In this document: in pieces, positions 10,872-20,674 of the stretch
Layout: each line of letters opens with the position of its first letter
Position numbering within the stretch: position 1 is the first letter of the stretch
Source: Tetrapisispora phaffii CBS 4417
Taxonomy: Eukaryota; Ascomycota; Saccharomycetes; Saccharomycetales; Saccharomycetaceae
Assembly (NCBI RefSeq): GCF_000236905.1
Contig: NC_016521.1
Span: 248,001-312,000 of the forward strand
Reading direction: 5' to 3'
Length of the DNA: 64,000 nucleotides
Made by a program: the position numbers and the translations under genes
Notes under the pieces: model-generated
What the model was told of the DNA's origin: nothing
What the model saw: the letters and a program-made list of their open reading frames with translations, nothing else
The model's database searches: none

Positions 10872-11483
10872 TTAACCACGAAGGGCTTTTAATCTTTGTG
10901 CAAGCTTATCTTCTTTTTCCTCACTTGGAGTTTCTGTCTCTTCAATCTCTGGAAGATTATCAATCCTAGCACTTTGTCTTAGTTCTAAACCATTTTCATC
11001 AGCAACTTTATTCATCAACTCATCTACTCTGTCACCATCAACTATTACTGCATCGCTACTGACACCCATGTCTTCGTATACATTAACACTAGCGTCTAAA
11101 TCTTCGAATTGTTGTTCAAATTTATCCATAACCATTGTAATCTGCTGTAAATTCATGCTTTGCAAGGCTCTGTCCATACCTTTACAGACCTGAGCCATAG
11201 AACTAGAGACTTTCCTCATAGTTACAGCAGTTTGAACTCTTGAGGCCACGGAATCAATTCTTGAGGCCAATTTCAACAACTGCAGTCTTTCATTCTTCTT
11301 GCGGATAGCATTTGATGCATATATTTTGGCAATTTCCTCACTCTCATTCAAGGCCTTCTTTAATTTATTCATTTCCTGTTTCTCATCTTTTGATGCCTTT
11401 TGAGCCTGTTTCTGTAGTTGTTTTGCAGTAAATTTTAATTGAAATAAAGTATTTTCCAACCCTGCAGATGGGTTACGAGACAT
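10872..11483 (-). CDS. DID2: ESCRT-III associated protein Did2 (CHMP1)
   Basis: A 203-residue Snf7-family protein of the Did2/CHMP1 group. It acts late in multivesicular-body sorting by recruiting the AAA ATPase Vps4 to ESCRT-III. The opening SRNPSAGLENTLFQLKFTAK and the long helical core (KKNERLQLLKLASRIDSVAS, QFEDLDASVNVYEDMGV) are family hallmarks. The C-terminal DKLAQRLKALRG is a MIM1 motif that binds the Vps4 MIT domain. Two methionine codons stand in tandem; homologues start at the second, used here (the first would give 11486). It corresponds to YKR035W-A and lies convergent with CCT7. Confidence 0.95.
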   Translation of the reverse strand: MSRNPSAGLENTLFQLKFTAKQLQKQAQKASKDEKQEMNKLKKALNESEEIAKIYASNAIRKKNERLQLLKLASRIDSVASRVQTAVTMRKVSSSMAQVCKGMDRALQSMNLQQITMVMDKFEQQFEDLDASVNVYEDMGVSSDAVIVDGDRVDELMNKVADENGLELRQSARIDNLPEIEETETPSEEKEDKLAQRLKALRG

Positions 11484-11997
11484 CATATTTCCTGTAGGGA
11501 TCGTAGATTTATTTATATAGTTTCACGCCTGGTGTGGTCGACTAAATGAACAATACAGATTAATAGAATATCCATATTATTAATAGATCAAACATAAAAC
11601 TAAACATATTCTGAATCTTTAATTTATACATAACTTACTTTCCACTTTTCAATAGGAGAGAAATGGAAATCTTCAACTTAGAGGGTTTCCGAGTCCTTAA
11701 AAAAAGTGATGAGGTGAAGAGACAGGAAAGGTTACTAAAATAATGTTAATATAATTTTTATTCATTATAAGGATGGCCTCCTTATAGAGGCTAAGTGCTA
11801 AATATTTATGACATCGTATATGTAGTTGATTTAAAATATGATATATTTTCCCAATAGCAGCAGGCTTTGATCAGAGAGTTCAGTTGGCATCTCGATATAT
11901 CTTCTATCTACTTTTGGTACCCATGGTTTCTTTCTGATTGCTAGTTTAGATATAATCTACATGGTCTAATATCTGCTTTTGATAGAAGGGTTTGTTT
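11484..11997. other. Intergenic region and synteny breakpoint, DID2-PBS2
   Basis: About 510 bp containing the DID2 promoter and the PBS2 3' end. In the ancestral order a DAL80/GZF3 gene would follow DID2; here that gene lies near 31 kb, so this interval is the left end of a rearrangement. No tRNA or transposon remnant is visible in it. Confidence 0.5.
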
Positions 11998-14070
11998 CTA
12001 TAAACCTCCCATATGTAATGCTGGTTTTCTAACTTCGGTATCCACCAAAGTTTCTTTTCTCTTTTCCAATCTTTCGGTGATATATTCTTTCATGTTGACA
12101 TCAACGTCTCTATATTTCAATAACCATGGGTGCATCAACAATTGAGTATATGTTGGCCTTCTATCTGGATTTTTCTGTAAACATAATGTGACAAACTCTT
12201 GAGCCTCCGGACTGAATCTTTCTGGAAGTTTTGGTGGAGGACCATCTACAATTGCACTTAATTGTGAGAAAATATTATCAAATGTTTCTGGTGGATATGG
12301 ATAATCACCTAATGCTAATTCTAAAATACTTAAACCCAATGACCAAACGTCGGATTGTACCGAGTATGTGGATTTGTCTGGATTCAGAGATCTAATACGT
12401 TCTGGAGCCATATATGACTGACACCCGATATTAGTTTTGGCAAGAGACGCAACTAGATTACCGGAGACACCAAAATCACATAATTTGATCGTTCCTTGGG
12501 AAGCTGAACATAAAATATTAGTTGGTTTAACATCTCTATGAATGATGTTATGTACTTCTTTTAGCTCATGTAAACCTCTAATCACAGACTCTGTAATATA
12601 AGCTAATTGTGGTTCATCTATACCTTTTTCGTCTGACGAATAGTCATATATTTTATCCAAAGAGCCTCCATCCATATATTCAATGCACATATAAACGGCA
12701 CCTTCGATAAAAAACGCGCCAAAAAAATCGACGATATATGGCGAATTACATTTATGTAAAACATCTAATTCCATCAATATATGTCTAAATTTTGTTTCGT
12801 CTAATTCTAATCTTACTTCTTTCATAGCCATGATCACGTTAGTAGGCTTATATAGAACCTTTGATACATTACCATAATTACCATGGCCTAATTCACCTAA
12901 ATATTCCAGTTCATCTAATGTAATATTTGAACTTGATCCGTTATTAAAATTAATACCTTTAGATGTTAAAGATAGTTTGCCTGCAAAATTCAAAGAACCA
13001 GATTTGATATCAACATATTTTGAAAAGTTTGCAAACAGTCCACCAGAACCACTTGAACCTCCTGAATTACTTCCAGTGCTATTGATAGCTATATTTTTAT
13101 TTACACTGTTCTCTAATTCCGGATTTGTTCCAGCTGTATCAGTTCTATCATCAGTACTTGAAGATGTTGACGTTCTTGGAACTGCATTTAACAAAGAACC
13201 AGGATTTGACCTCTGACCAGCCGTTTCACTTTTGGTTGATAGATGTTTATTAGAAGGAACAGGTTCAAATTCTTGATGTTTAGGATTTTCCGGAGGTGTT
13301 TTTGCCAATTGTTTTAATGACATTCCACCTCCTGGTAGTTGCAAGCCTCTTCTAGCCATTAAACTTGGCTTTCTATTAAAATTTGGAGTTATTGAAGGGG
13401 ATGCCGTGGTTGGACTTCCAGGCACTGGCCTAATTATGGAGGGTGGTCTACGTGGTGCAGTTCTATTAGGATTCAAATCGCTACCCGTTGGTAGTTTTAA
13501 TTTAGGTTTTTTACCGGAAGGAATATTCTTAGCGGTATTTTTTTCCATAGTTGCTAAATTATCACCCACTTGCTTACTGACATCAGAAGCTATCGATTTC
13601 TCTGGACTTGAAGGAGGATTCAATGGAGGCAATGGTGGTAGTGGTTTGTTTATTATCTGTTGAATATTCTGACTTTCAATGGTAGTAGTCTCAGTAGTAA
13701 CATTAGTTACATTACTTCCACTCAGGACAGATGTACGATTCATGATCATTTCACTATTTCTCTTATCACTAGTTTTTCTTGAAAGACTTTCAGTTGGACT
13801 GCTCGAGCTTGAATTTTGAGTCTTGACGTGTTTTTCACTATTAGATCTCTTCAAAACCCTTTGTTCTTGAAATGCAATGACCCTAGCTTGCAGATTAGCA
13901 TTGATATTACTATACTGAGAAGAAGAAGAAGCGTTGGCACCTGACGAACTGTACATTGGTTTTTTCAAGGAACCAGAAGAACCATTATTCTCAATAGCAG
14001 AAGCCACGGGGTTAGTACTTTCCGTTGCTGCTTCTGAATTCAACGATAGTTTCGAAAATTTTTCATTCAT
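11998..14070 (-). CDS. PBS2: MAP kinase kinase Pbs2 (HOG pathway)
   Basis: A 690-residue MAPKK, the activator of Hog1 in the osmostress pathway and a scaffold for Sho1, Ste11 and Hog1. A long Ser/Asn-rich N-terminal region contains the proline-rich PLPPLPPLNPP near residue 142, which fits the Sho1 SH3-binding site. The kinase domain starts near residue 388 with LGELGHGNYGNV. Catalytic HRDVKPTN lies near 508, DFGVSGNLVASLAKTNIG supplies the two activation-loop phosphosites (Ser about 541, Thr about 545), and APE and subdomain XI motifs follow. Length compares with 668 in S. cerevisiae. The next S. cerevisiae neighbours SPT10 and NIT2 are missing here, as expected if they were kept on the other duplicated segment. 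Confidence 0.95.
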   Translation of the reverse strand: MNEKFSKLSLNSEAATESTNPVASAIENNGSSGSLKKPMYSSSGANASSSSQYSNINANLQARVIAFQEQRVLKRSNSEKHVKTQNSSSSSPTESLSRKTSDKRNSEMIMNRTSVLSGSNVTNVTTETTTIESQNIQQIINKPLPPLPPLNPPSSPEKSIASDVSKQVGDNLATMEKNTAKNIPSGKKPKLKLPTGSDLNPNRTAPRRPPSIIRPVPGSPTTASPSITPNFNRKPSLMARRGLQLPGGGMSLKQLAKTPPENPKHQEFEPVPSNKHLSTKSETAGQRSNPGSLLNAVPRTSTSSSTDDRTDTAGTNPELENSVNKNIAINSTGSNSGGSSGSGGLFANFSKYVDIKSGSLNFAGKLSLTSKGINFNNGSSSNITLDELEYLGELGHGNYGNVSKVLYKPTNVIMAMKEVRLELDETKFRHILMELDVLHKCNSPYIVDFFGAFFIEGAVYMCIEYMDGGSLDKIYDYSSDEKGIDEPQLAYITESVIRGLHELKEVHNIIHRDVKPTNILCSASQGTIKLCDFGVSGNLVASLAKTNIGCQSYMAPERIRSLNPDKSTYSVQSDVWSLGLSILELALGDYPYPPETFDNIFSQLSAIVDGPPPKLPERFSPEAQEFVTLCLQKNPDRRPTYTQLLMHPWLLKYRDVDVNMKEYITERLEKRKETLVDTEVRKPALHMGGL

Positions 14071-15015
14071 GTTTGATATATTCTCATAAATTAATGATAC
14101 GCCAATATTAAGTGGCTACTTTTGCGCACTTATTGTCAGGAACACTGTCTGAAAAATAAAAATCACGATTAGTAAACTATTGATTTCTAAATACTCAACG
14201 AATATCTTGTATCTGCTTAGTTAACGTATTATCGAATATGGATGCTTTCGAGTAACCCACAATTAAAAAAAAATAGAACACACAAAGTTACTAATAAAGG
14301 ATAGAAAACAAACAAATTTTCCAGAGTTAAGATTTCACTAAAATAAACGGTTTCAATAGGATAAACTTTAATTAAGATCGCTAAGCTCTTTAAACTTGAT
14401 ACACACTTTCAAATCTAATTGTAATATAAAGGCCACCATCACAACTATCTATTATTTAAACCTTATAATTATAATGTTAATTGTAAAACTTACAATATTT
14501 TTTTCTCAAATGCCACTTTCTCTATTTCGTCTTCGCTCAGATTTTTCAATTTTCGATATTTCATTTTGGAAATTGAAGAATGATACACTCAATATGGTAA
14601 TGAAAGACAACCAAACATTGTTTTATTGTTCACAAATGGTTATAAGCCAAGCCTCTTGTTACCCAAATAGTCTATATATTAGATATGTGCTGTTAAGAAT
14701 AGGATATAGAGTTGGTATATATGGCTCAATTGCTCTGAGTTTGGTGGTGTTGATTCCACTTTATTAGAAGACTATGGCTCCTATTCCGTTGTGAGACTTT
14801 TGCTGTCAACAGGTATGATATTTGTCGTAGTGGGAGGGCAGTAACTGGATGAATATGGGGACTATGCATTGAGGCCAGGAGATATATATGTATTATTGTA
14901 ATGTTCCTGATATTTGACCAATTCACGAAGAGGTTTATTTTTTTTGTTATTTATAAATTTTGTTGGACTATATATATATTAGTATATGTATACATAAGGA
15001 ATGGTATCAGTTGGC
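14071..15015. other. Intergenic region, PBS2-GCD14
   Basis: About 945 bp containing the PBS2 promoter and the GCD14 3' region. The open frame at 14396-14767 (plus) is rich in hydrophobic residues encoded by AT-rich codons, has no family resemblance, and is not called. No trace of SPT10 or NIT2, which lie here in S. cerevisiae, could be recognised. Confidence 0.5.
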
Positions 15016-16834
<1,819 letters not shown>

Positions 16835-17305
16835 TTAGTACATATCAGATTTGTGGAAATCATGAACCAAACCATACGCCGCCATGTCTTTACTCTTTTG
16901 AGTTTCCAGTTTACACTTTTGTTGATTCTGTTCCTTTTGAATTTTCAAAGCTTCTTTAAATGGGATTTTTTCCATCATTTCTAATGGTTTATCTTCCTTA
17001 TCGATATCAACTTCCCCCAACATAACAACATTCTCACCACGTACCATGAACACACCTCTTAGTTCTTCTGCGTATTTATTCTCTTCAGTGAAATAGATCC
17101 TCTCCACGCAATACTGCAATATCAAATTAGCATATTGATCGAAAGTTCTCAACACACCAAATAGTATCCTACCGTCACGTAACAGGACAAACACTTTACG
17201 GTCAACCGAACCAACGATAGCAGCTGTTGTGGTGAAGTTATATTGGTCCAAATATAAATCAGCTTCACCTTCAGTAATCTTCTTGGAGTCTTTCTTTTGG
17301 CTCAT
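16835..17305 (-). CDS. LSM1: Lsm1, subunit of the cytoplasmic Lsm1-7 mRNA-decay ring
   Basis: A 156-residue Sm-like protein. Lsm1 defines the cytoplasmic Lsm1-7 ring that binds with Pat1 to the 3' ends of deadenylated mRNAs and promotes decapping. The Sm1 motif is visible as VDRKVFVLLRDGRILFGVLRTF...ANLIL, and Sm2 as ELRGVFMVRGENVVMLGE. A C-terminal helix-rich tail characteristic of Lsm1 follows (EKIPFKEALKIQKEQNQQK). Two methionines are adjacent at the start; the second gives 17305. Slightly shorter than the S. cerevisiae protein (172). Confidence 0.95.
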   Translation of the reverse strand: MSQKKDSKKITEGEADLYLDQYNFTTTAAIVGSVDRKVFVLLRDGRILFGVLRTFDQYANLILQYCVERIYFTEENKYAEELRGVFMVRGENVVMLGEVDIDKEDKPLEMMEKIPFKEALKIQKEQNQQKCKLETQKSKDMAAYGLVHDFHKSDMY

Positions 17306-17793
17306 CATGAAGTAATTATTTACACAATTCTAACTCAACGCAGTGGTTTTGCTTTAAATTCACCGTGCTTTTAGGCAATAAAAAGGGGAAAGAAGGTATA
17401 AACAATTATTAGATATATCGATCAACACAGTTCAAGGCTGTCCGTTTCATCCGACTCCTTATAACTTAAAATAACTGTTCATCTTGTTATATATGTATAT
17501 TTCAATTGTTCAGTTATTCAATTCAGACCATTAAGCTGCCGGGGAACGGCCGAGACAAGAAAGGTTAAGCAAGACTAGGGGTTACCCGAATGTACATATA
17601 ATGGTTACAAACAGACAGTGCCACGACAGCTGTGCATGTACTTTTGATGGCTCAATGATATCTTGTGGTATAGAGACCATGGTTCCCGAGCTGTTCGATT
17701 GCAATGTGCTAATATTATTATTATTAATTTAATTATAACATTATAGATGGCGTCTAGTAGGGGAAGGTAACTGGGGAGGATTCATGGAGGAGA
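17306..17793. other. Intergenic region, LSM1 promoter and MTC1 3' end
   Basis: About 490 bp. It contains a Reb1-type TTACCCG at 17582-17588 in a locally GC-richer stretch (17530-17590). No gene is seen. Confidence 0.5.
17582..17588. promoter_or_regulatory. Reb1-type site in LSM1 promoter
   Basis: TTACCCG, the Reb1 consensus core, about 275 bp upstream of the LSM1 start. Reb1 is a general regulatory factor that clears nucleosomes in yeast promoters. Called from the motif only. Confidence 0.45.
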
Positions 17794-19122
17794 TTAGAAA
17801 CCCATTCTTTCGATAATATAGTTTTGGGCAGCTGTGCCGAATGTCAAGCTCAAACCATCTTCCACCCATTCTTTGACCCATTCACTTTGGTCGACCTCTG
17901 TGTGTTCGGTTTCGGATGCAGTTTCGTTGGACTCGGAGGATTCTTTCTTTTCTTTAGCCTCAGAAATGGCTTCAGCAGCTGATTTTGTTTCGATGCTGCC
18001 TTCTAACCACTGGGCCCATTTATTTGGGAAACCTTGGGATCTGGTGATCGAGGTGATGTTGTTTGTTATGTCCTTCAAGACTACGGTGAAACTGAAATTA
18101 CCTGGGGAGGAGCAGTCGGTGGTCTTGATAGTATCATTTTTGTTATCACCGGGTGGCGAGACGGCGACAATGGAGATAAAGATGTCAGTGATCAGGTCTT
18201 TTTCTTCCTTGGGGTCGGTGCTGTCATCGGCATCTTCCGTGGCAGATTGTTGTTGTTGTTTTGTGATTGCTTCACGAGACTTGTTGAATAATTTAATTGC
18301 ATTGTCTAAGTTTGCGAATGCGAGTTTCTCACCATCGATGATCTTACCGTTAAAGATCGACAACTGTCTTTTCTTAGAGTCACTTTCAGATTCATCGGCA
18401 GGTTCTTTGCCTTCCTGAGGATTTGTCCATTCATCTACAAAAATCCTGATTCCACCTTGTACTTGAGAATTCAGGATTGAATGGAATTTTTCTTCAACAT
18501 GGTACTGTAAGAGTGGATAGTTGACGAAATCATGAACTAAATGAATTCTTAGGACTTCTTCAGTTTCCCCAACCACGATTTCTTGCAATTTATTAGCCAA
18601 ATCAGCAAACTTAGAAGCATCTAAGTTGTCAGTGAACTTCGAGATGTTGGAAGTGATGCCTTTCAATTGTGAAGCGGATAGTTGTATGTTCTGTTCGTCC
18701 AGTAGTTTTTTCTGTTCTTCTGCTAATTTCTTCTGCAAGTGCGATGCTTGTTCTGTTGTCCTGTTCCATAAGTTCGAGACAGTAGTCGATCCCGAAGAAG
18801 ACCACCAGTTTGAGATAGAGGTGATTGGGTCATTGACCGGCGTGTCCTCCCTCGGTTCTTGTTCCTGTGCCTGTTCTTCCTCCTTTGCAGGCGTTTGCTC
18901 CTTCACAGGCTCCTGCTCGGCAATGGGTTCTTCCTTTGCAGGCTCCTTCTTTGCAGTTGCTTTATTTATATTGCTTTTTTCCAATTCGTCCAAGAAATCC
19001 AAGATATCATCATCTTTCTTGCCGGCATTTTTTGCTTCTGTGGTGGAAGCACCACCATCCTTCTTAGATGGCAAAGAATCCAAAAATTCAAACACTTCGT
19101 CGGCGTCGCTGGTCTTAGACAT
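17794..19122 (-). CDS. MTC1: Mtc1-like vesicle-traffic associated protein
   Basis: A 442-residue acidic protein matching Mtc1 (YJL123C), found on COPI/COPII vesicles and linked genetically to telomere capping; its molecular role is not well defined. The N-terminus (EVFEFLDSLPSKKDG, DDILDFLDELEKSN), a Glu/Pro/Lys-rich repeat region (about residues 55-95), the SISNWWSSSGSTTVSNLWNR segment and the C-terminal WVEDGLSLTFGTAAQNYI are recognisable. Gene order LSM1-MTC1-ALB1 is as in S. cerevisiae. It diverges from ALB1 across a promoter with an E-box cluster. Codon use is unusually GC-rich for the window, shared with ALB1 and NAP1. Confidence 0.9.
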   Translation of the reverse strand: MSKTSDADEVFEFLDSLPSKKDGGASTTEAKNAGKKDDDILDFLDELEKSNINKATAKKEPAKEEPIAEQEPVKEQTPAKEEEQAQEQEPREDTPVNDPITSISNWWSSSGSTTVSNLWNRTTEQASHLQKKLAEEQKKLLDEQNIQLSASQLKGITSNISKFTDNLDASKFADLANKLQEIVVGETEEVLRIHLVHDFVNYPLLQYHVEEKFHSILNSQVQGGIRIFVDEWTNPQEGKEPADESESDSKKRQLSIFNGKIIDGEKLAFANLDNAIKLFNKSREAITKQQQQSATEDADDSTDPKEEKDLITDIFISIVAVSPPGDNKNDTIKTTDCSSPGNFSFTVVLKDITNNITSITRSQGFPNKWAQWLEGSIETKSAAEAISEAKEKKESSESNETASETEHTEVDQSEWVKEWVEDGLSLTFGTAAQNYIIERMGF

Positions 19123-19410
19123 GGCGTGAAGTTTGCAGTACTCTTGTGCTGTCTTGTTTTGTGTGCCGATTCATCCAGAACGAACCTCCAACATAACTAT
19201 TAAAAACGACTCTGCGCAAGATAAAATTGGACAAACGTCCCTTGTGCTGCCCTCCCCCCAATCCACAAACCATTGGCCCTAATCACTGATTAGCATCAAT
19301 ACCATTTGGTAACAACCTGTTCTCCAGTGTATGATTTCTTGTCATGTTTCGTTGTCCCTTCCGGCCTTCACGCTGCCAACCGTCACAGGAAAGGATGACA
19401 AGCGTTAGCG

Positions 19411-19450
19411 TCACGTGTGTGTCACATGACACACACGTGACACACACGTG
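19411..19450. promoter_or_regulatory. E-box (CACGTG) cluster forming a near-perfect palindrome
   Basis: CACGTG occurs at 19412-19417, 19434-19439 and 19445-19450, with CACATG at 19423-19428. Positions 19411-19440 form a near-perfect palindrome: arms of 14 bp around a central CA dinucleotide. CACGTG is the core bound by Cbf1, Pho4 and other bHLH proteins. Its regulatory effect on MTC1 or ALB1 is inferred. Confidence 0.55.
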
Positions 19451-19506
19451 ACAGAAATCGACCAGGTCGTTTCGAAAAGAAAAGTTTTCACCGTCGGGTT
19501 GCATGG

Positions 19507-19533
19507 CGATGGTGCTCTGCAAGAGCACCATCG
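19507..19533. repeat. Perfect 12-bp inverted repeat with 3-base loop upstream of ALB1
   Basis: The left arm CGATGGTGCTCT (19507-19518) and right arm AGAGCACCATCG (19522-19533) are exact reverse complements around GCA. The right arm runs straight into the PAC-like GATGAG array. It lies about 175-200 bp upstream of the ALB1 ATG, so it is more likely promoter DNA than 5' UTR, but the transcription start is unknown. Confidence 0.7.
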
Positions 19534-19553
19534 ATGAGATGAGATGAGATGGG
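19531..19553 (+). promoter_or_regulatory. PAC-like GATGAG array upstream of ALB1
   Basis: CGATGAG followed by further GATGAG words, ending in GATGGG. PAC (core GCGATGAG) is the Dot6/Tod6 element of ribosome-biogenesis genes; ALB1 belongs to that regulon, so motif and gene function agree. Confidence 0.6.
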
Positions 19554-19706
19554 ATCTGTGCGATTAGATGTATCGTTGCGCAGATATATATCCTTATATA
19601 AACGATTAGCACACGGTTTGGTATACAGTGGGCTGGTCCTTGTTTTGTACGTGGATGGTATTCAACCATCCGAGCAGAGACATCTATATCATCGCACGCA
19701 TTCGCA

Positions 19707-20222
19707 ATGGCTTCCAAGAATTCAGTCAACAAACCAAAACTAACGGTCAACGTAAGCAAGCGTAACCAGCACAAGGCCAACAAGAGGGCGCAGATGGAGA
19801 AGAACGGCGAGTTCCAGCCTTCCCGTTCGTCGGGCAACTTCGTCAGTAACCAAGTCAAGAGTATCCCGGTGCAATTGTACTTCAAGGACGAAAGTTCGTT
19901 GAACTCTTCCAACTCGAACCTGAGCAGCGCCACCACCACCAAGACCCTGTCGAAGAAGAGAGCCAAGAAGATTGCCAGAAACTTGAAATACGTCCAACAG
20001 AGAAAGCTGCTAGTTGACGTACAGGCCAAACACGAAAACGACATGGCCATTGACGCCGATTCCGTCGCCAAGGTAGAAAGACAGAAGGGTAACGGCAAAG
20101 AAAAAACCGTGCTGGCCAGAATGAAAGATGCGCTATGGAACGTGTTGGAAGATTCCTCTTCCCAACCATTAGTCCTAGCAACAGGCCAAGGCACCACCTT
20201 AGGTGGCCCATCCTTCCCGTAA
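19707..20222 (+). CDS. ALB1: Ribosome biogenesis factor Alb1 (shuttling pre-60S factor)
   Basis: A 171-residue basic protein matching Alb1 (175 residues in S. cerevisiae), which works with Arx1 on late pre-60S particles and shuttles to the cytoplasm. Visible hallmarks are the opening MASKNSVNKPKLTVN, the basic RNQHKANKRAQMEKN, the central SKKRAKKIARNLKYVQQRK helix and the C-terminal TVLARMKDALWNVLEDSSS followed by GQGTTLGGPSFP. The start is chosen from the family N-terminus. It diverges from MTC1, as YJL122W does from YJL123C. Confidence 0.94.
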   Translation: MASKNSVNKPKLTVNVSKRNQHKANKRAQMEKNGEFQPSRSSGNFVSNQVKSIPVQLYFKDESSLNSSNSNLSSATTTKTLSKKRAKKIARNLKYVQQRKLLVDVQAKHENDMAIDADSVAKVERQKGNGKEKTVLARMKDALWNVLEDSSSQPLVLATGQGTTLGGPSFP

Positions 20223-20674
20223 CTTCGCAGCGGAACACGAAAAAGACAACAACTGGAGGGACACACGACCCAGTAGCACACACCTTATATATCTACATAC
20301 AGACAGACATGTAACATAGTTTAATCAAATAGCCACATGAGTATCAGTTGGCCATCGCAAACCCCAAACCCATTTACTGACACTCTCCTGGTGCAGACGT
20401 CAAATGGCAAACAGTTACCCGCACCCCGTTGGTAGTGACCCCGGGTAACCGCCGCAATTTTTTCAGGATTTTATTTCTCTTTCAATGGAAGAGAAATAGA
20501 GCCAATGCATGTTGAGATGGTATCGACAACATCACTCAGACCATGCAAGATGCGTTGGTCTGTGATGGTATAAAGTTGTATTTGAGTTCGAGCAATCGAG
20601 TTAGTTGCGTTTTGTCTCTTTTTTTTGGTTTCTTGGTAAGTTGTGGACTCCAACCAGCGCGAAAATACGTAATC
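20223..20674. other. Intergenic region, ALB1-NAP1
   Basis: About 450 bp with the NAP1 promoter, including a pair of Reb1-type sites (listed separately). The NAP1 frame is open back to 20543, but that extension does not resemble Nap1. Confidence 0.5.
20415..20448. promoter_or_regulatory. Pair of inverted Reb1-type sites in NAP1 promoter
   Basis: TTACCCG at 20415-20421 and CGGGTAA at 20442-20448 are the same core in opposite orientation, about 230-260 bp upstream of the NAP1 start. Both match the Reb1 consensus exactly. Confidence 0.55.

Larger units (their letters stand above)
19123..19706. other. Divergent promoter region MTC1/ALB1
   Basis: About 585 bp of shared promoter. It holds a CACGTG cluster, a 12-bp-arm hairpin and a PAC-like GATGAG array, each listed separately. 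Confidence 0.6.

Noticed and set aside
14396..14767. 123-codon hydrophobic frame between PBS2 and GCD14
   Set aside because: Composition follows the AT-rich DNA, no family resemblance, and no synteny support (SPT10 and NIT2 do not match).
17834..19129. Open frames antisense to MTC1 (Ser/Cys/Phe/Leu-rich)
   Set aside because: Such composition is the complement of acidic and lysine-rich codons in MTC1; no independent support.
19282..20281. 332-codon frame antisense to ALB1
   Set aside because: It is the shadow of ALB1 and its flanks; ALB1 matches a known family over its full length.
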